From Fennellomyces sp. T-0311 (lineage: Eukaryota > Mucoromycota > Mucoromycetes > Mucorales > Lichtheimiaceae): a stretch of DNA of 64,000 nt. A program made the position numbers and the translations under genes. This document shows positions 61,278-64,000 of the stretch, in pieces. The stretch lies in contig JALLLT010000021.1 of NCBI GenBank assembly GCA_025266875.1, positions 558,001 through 622,000 on the forward strand, given 5' to 3'. Within the stretch, counting starts at the first letter, position 1. Every line of letters starts with the position of its first letter. The notes beneath the pieces were generated by a model, which searched no databases, was not told where the DNA came from, and saw nothing but the letters and a program-made list of their open reading frames with translations.

Positions 61278-61696
61278 CTTTGCCTTTATCTGGATACGAA
61301 TTCGCGGCGTGTATGTGTACGACGGTCCCTCAGAAACAATGTACTTCAAACTAGGAGTGGACGAAGGGGCTTTATGATGGCAATTCGATTCCACTAACTA
61401 TAAACCGGGTGGCTAAACTTAACCTTCTTGAAACAAGAGTACCAGAAGGAAAAGCGAAAAAAAGGAGCTCAAACGATAAAAGAGAAGAAAGGAAGAAGGG
61501 AATGAAACACCTGCGAGAGAAAAAGAAAAAAAAAGAGAGGAAATAGGAGGAGTAGGAATTGAAGTACGCGCGCGCAACCCCCTCGCTCTTTCGCTACCAA
61601 CCCCTTTCCTTCTCGTCCCGCGCCAAATTTTCGCTGTCTACCCGCTAATACATGCATTAAGTGGTAATCGATATGTCACCATTTTTTTTGTTTCTT
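61278..61696. other. 5' region of Bni4-like gene, purine/pyrimidine tract
   Basis: On the + strand 61445-61560 is strongly GA-rich (AAAAAGAGAGGAAA type), that is a pyrimidine tract on the coding (-) strand, typical of fungal core promoters and leaders. A small frame (61469-61657, -) crosses it and is probably not translated. Confidence 0.5.
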
Positions 61697-62481
61697 TTAC
61701 TGTGGCCATTCGGAACTTTCGACTAGCACTTTAGCAACAGCTTCTAATCCGACACGATCCTCTTGGCTGAACCCCTCCTTTTCCTCACAGTCAATATCCA
61801 GAACACCAATCACGCGCTTGGATATATGCATTAATAAATACTTGTTTGCTTGCTGCTATCAATAAATTACTTACATCACCCAGCAACATGGGTACCACGA
61901 TTTCAGAGTTTGAAGCTGAATCACAAGCAATATGTCCTATGCAAGCGTATGTATAAAATCAGCTAAAAAGAAGGCAAGTGTTCCATGGCCGGATAGCAAT
62001 TACCTGGGAATGCATGTACGTCCATAATCACTTGAGTTTGCTTCACCTCAGCTGCTGTGCCACACACGCCTTTGCCTACAGCAATTTCTGTACAGGCAAC
62101 CTATTCGTCATTTATTAGGATGCTTTCGTTATCGCTGTGTTATGTCCTCCTAGATCCCCTGGCACATTACTATACCTTGCCCTGGAAGGGTCCCAGAATT
62201 AGCTTGTTGGCATTGCTGCAGTCGATGAGATAGAAGCCAGCCCAGTTAATAGGTTTGCGTTGAAAATGCTCGAGGGAACGCAGACCGTGGTAAATCACAG
62301 CCGATGCGTTGGCGAGATTCGTAACCTAGCAACGCTCGTTGGCATCACCGTCATTGTTGTCATTTAATTCCGCGTTTACCCAGTTCTTTTGGCCTTCGAC
62401 AATGGCTTTGATCTCTTCAAGAAGCTCGCCATAAAACTGCTCCTTGGAAGCCGAAGGATCGTATGCGTTGCTGACGTGCAT
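61697..62481 (-). CDS. Free methionine-(R)-sulfoxide reductase (GAF domain, fRMsr)
   Basis: Exons 62481-62380, 62325-62176, 62100-62004, 61936-61875 and 61816-61697 give 176 aa, the usual length. The GAF fold is clear: NWAGFYLIDCSN, LILGPFQGKVACTEIAVGKG, VIMDVHAFPGHIACDSASNS, VPMLLGDRVIGVLDID. The three redox Cys of the family are all present (ACTEIAVGKGVC, spacing 10, and HIACDS 24 residues on). The enzyme reduces free Met-R-sulfoxide in the cytosol using thioredoxin. None of the exons is long enough alone to show this; the family is seen only after splicing. It reads in the same direction as the phosphatase gene upstream. Confidence 0.93.
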
Positions 62482-62544
62482 ATTTAAACACAAATAACAA
62501 AAAAGTATGAATAAAAAATTCGGTCAAAAAGGTCGAGTGCGCAT

Positions 62545-63914
62545 TTATATAGACTTGTTAGATGGTGGCTGATATAGGTGTGGCAGTTGGCGAAGCTCCG
62601 TTTCGCGAATCGATCGCTCCAGCAAAGATATTTCGGATAGTGAAGGTACAGAGAGGGTGTAATCAGTGTTAGATAATTGTAGTGGTCTCAGTGAAGTTTC
62701 GTCTACGGGGACAAAGGTATTCTCTTGCTGTATTATGAGATGACTCTCCTCGTGGATGCGCAGCTGCTGCTGACGGTGGTGGCGTTGGCGCTGTTCCAGC
62801 ATCTGGCTGATATACTGAGAGTAATGGATAATGAATTCGGCCTGCCGCATGGTCTCTATGGCCTTGGGACTGCGCCGTATCCGGACGTAGCGAATGGCTC
62901 TTTCAGCCGAGAGACAATACAGGTTTTTCAAAAGCCAGCAACATGCAAAGACACCAGCGCGACCAACCCCTAATCAAGCAAGTTAACCAACTGTAAGAAC
63001 ACGTTTGTTTAGGCTCTTTGTCATTTATCCTCCTCGTCGCTCTCTCTCTCCCCACTTGCTCCTTTCCGGAACTTACCACCGCGGCAATGCGTGAGCACAT
63101 TCTCGCCCAGTCTGATCTTTTCGTTGACCGTCAGGATGACGGCGTCAATCTCTTCGATGCTGTTTGGACAGCTCCCTTCTATCATTGGTAGACGTATGAC
63201 CTGCATACCATGCTGCGTTGCTGCTTCAAGATACTTTGGCCATGGAGCACCCAGAAAATCCAGTTCAGTGTCGTCCAGGCAACTATCGCAGCGTTCAGTT
63301 ATCAATTGACACGCTCCGTGCAATTCTCCCTTTGGGTGGCCGTGGGGAGGGAGTGGTGGAAAGGGGGAGAGAGTGTGTGTAGAAATATTACCATACAAGT
63401 GTCGTGATTCCAAGTGATTTCATCCTGCCAAAATCTAGATCTAGATCTCGATTGATTGCAGCTCGCCCGCGACTCGGTCCTGTCAGTCGCACCTTCTTGC
63501 CAGGACATGAACTTAGGGCTAGATTCCCCATTGATCTTGTCAAGGGCCGGTCAGCGGCTACTTGACACGCCATTGCCAGTTTCGGTGCATACTGCTGCTC
63601 CAATACCGGATCGGTCAAATCGTACAAATCGATATCATCGGGGAGATCGCACAGCGAGAGCAGCGATCGATACTCGTTAGGAATAATCCAACTTATGCTA
63701 TAACCGAGAAACCTCAATGTTAATGTCGGAGCATTTTTGCTTGCCAACGAAACAATGGTTACTTGATGGGATGGCTAATCGATGTCTTCGGCACGGATCG
63801 CTGGTGTATGTTAGGGGTAGTGGAGCTTGCGGGAGTCGGTGATGTTACTGAAGAAGCTTTATGCTCGGGGCTCTCGGTTTGTAAAGGTGGAGGTAACGAA
63901 TCAGCAGATGACAT
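62545..63914 (-). CDS. CDKN3/KAP-like dual-specificity protein phosphatase
   Basis: Exons 63914-63763, 63712-63392, 63282-63077 and 62969-62545 give 367 aa. The N-terminal 50 residues are Ser/Thr/Pro-rich. After LALSSCPGKKV the core reads RMKSLGITTLVCCLDDTELD, GAPWPKYLEAATQHGMQVI, then the signature HCRGGVGRAG across an intron: the catalytic Cys and Arg (CX5R) are intact. KAP-type phosphatases remove the activating T-loop phosphate of CDKs; that target is inferred from family. The 130-residue C-terminal extension is helical and Gln/His-rich (RQRHHRQQQLRIHEESHLI). The donor TG|GTAATA at 63391 was chosen because it restores LVCCLDD; the ORF otherwise stops. Confidence 0.88.
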
Positions 63915-64000
63915 TGCAGGGAACAGAAGCAAACGTCTTTCGGCACTCCAAAAAAAAAGAATACAAAGCAGTATGCGAGGATAAATATGGAAGCCTCACA
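63915..64000. other. Window end, upstream of phosphatase gene
   Basis: Only 86 bp; includes an A9 run at about 63950. Too short to interpret. Confidence 0.3.

Overview
The window is nuclear DNA from a filamentous fungus, most likely an early-diverging one (Mucoromycota, probably Mucorales). The grounds are many short spliceosomal introns (about 45-115 nt, GTAAGT-like donors, CTAAC/TGAC branch sites) and a gene set combining fungal hallmarks (KRE2/KTR mannosyltransferase, Bni4-like PP1-docking protein, Bmt6-like rRNA methyltransferase) with genes often missing from yeasts (SNAPC4-like Myb protein, F-box/DUSP protein, GAF free-methionine sulfoxide reductase). The placement is inferred from gene content, not from a marker gene. 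I saw no convincing tRNA, rRNA, CRISPR or bacterial-type feature.

Layout. 1-8 kb: a rhomboid-like/glycosyltransferase fusion, a CaaX-box protein, a Ser/Pro/Tyr-rich protein, a membrane SDR oxidoreductase and a small GPI-type protein, all on +. 8-18 kb: an EFA6-like Sec7/PH ArfGEF (-), then a bromodomain/protein-kinase fusion (+). 17.8-24.9 kb: a secreted endonuclease/exonuclease/phosphatase (-), a 3 kb AT-rich stretch with decayed coding traces, an acidic type-I membrane protein (+) and Bmt6 (-). 25.4-30.6 kb: an AT-rich accessory-looking block with two tandem intronless paralogues of an unrecognised family ending in a C/C/H/C finger, an AT-hook gene remnant and a 172-bp pogo/Tigger-type MITE. 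30.6-48.4 kb: dense genes: active-site-intact rhomboid protease (-), BTB protein (+), F-box/DUSP (-), repeat-containing coiled-coil protein (-), SET-domain protein (-), PFK-2/FBPase-2 (-), SPO11 (-), a PPxY membrane protein (+) and a CofD/YvcK-like protein (-). 48.4-51.6 kb: a gene-poor AT-rich stretch. 51.6-64 kb: SNAPC4-like Myb factor (+), KTR mannosyltransferase (+), a doubtful small membrane-protein gene (-), ankyrin protein (+), Bni4-like protein (-), fRMsr (-) and a CDKN3/KAP-like phosphatase (-).

The genes form no pathway cluster; this is ordinary euchromatin interrupted by AT-rich islands. Most exon chains below were rebuilt by hand from splice signals and checked so that exon lengths sum to whole codons. 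The most interesting items are the fusion architectures (rhomboid-like+GT, bromodomain+kinase, F-box+DUSP), the tandem finger paralogues, and GC-AG introns in SPO11, one of which removes an in-frame stop.
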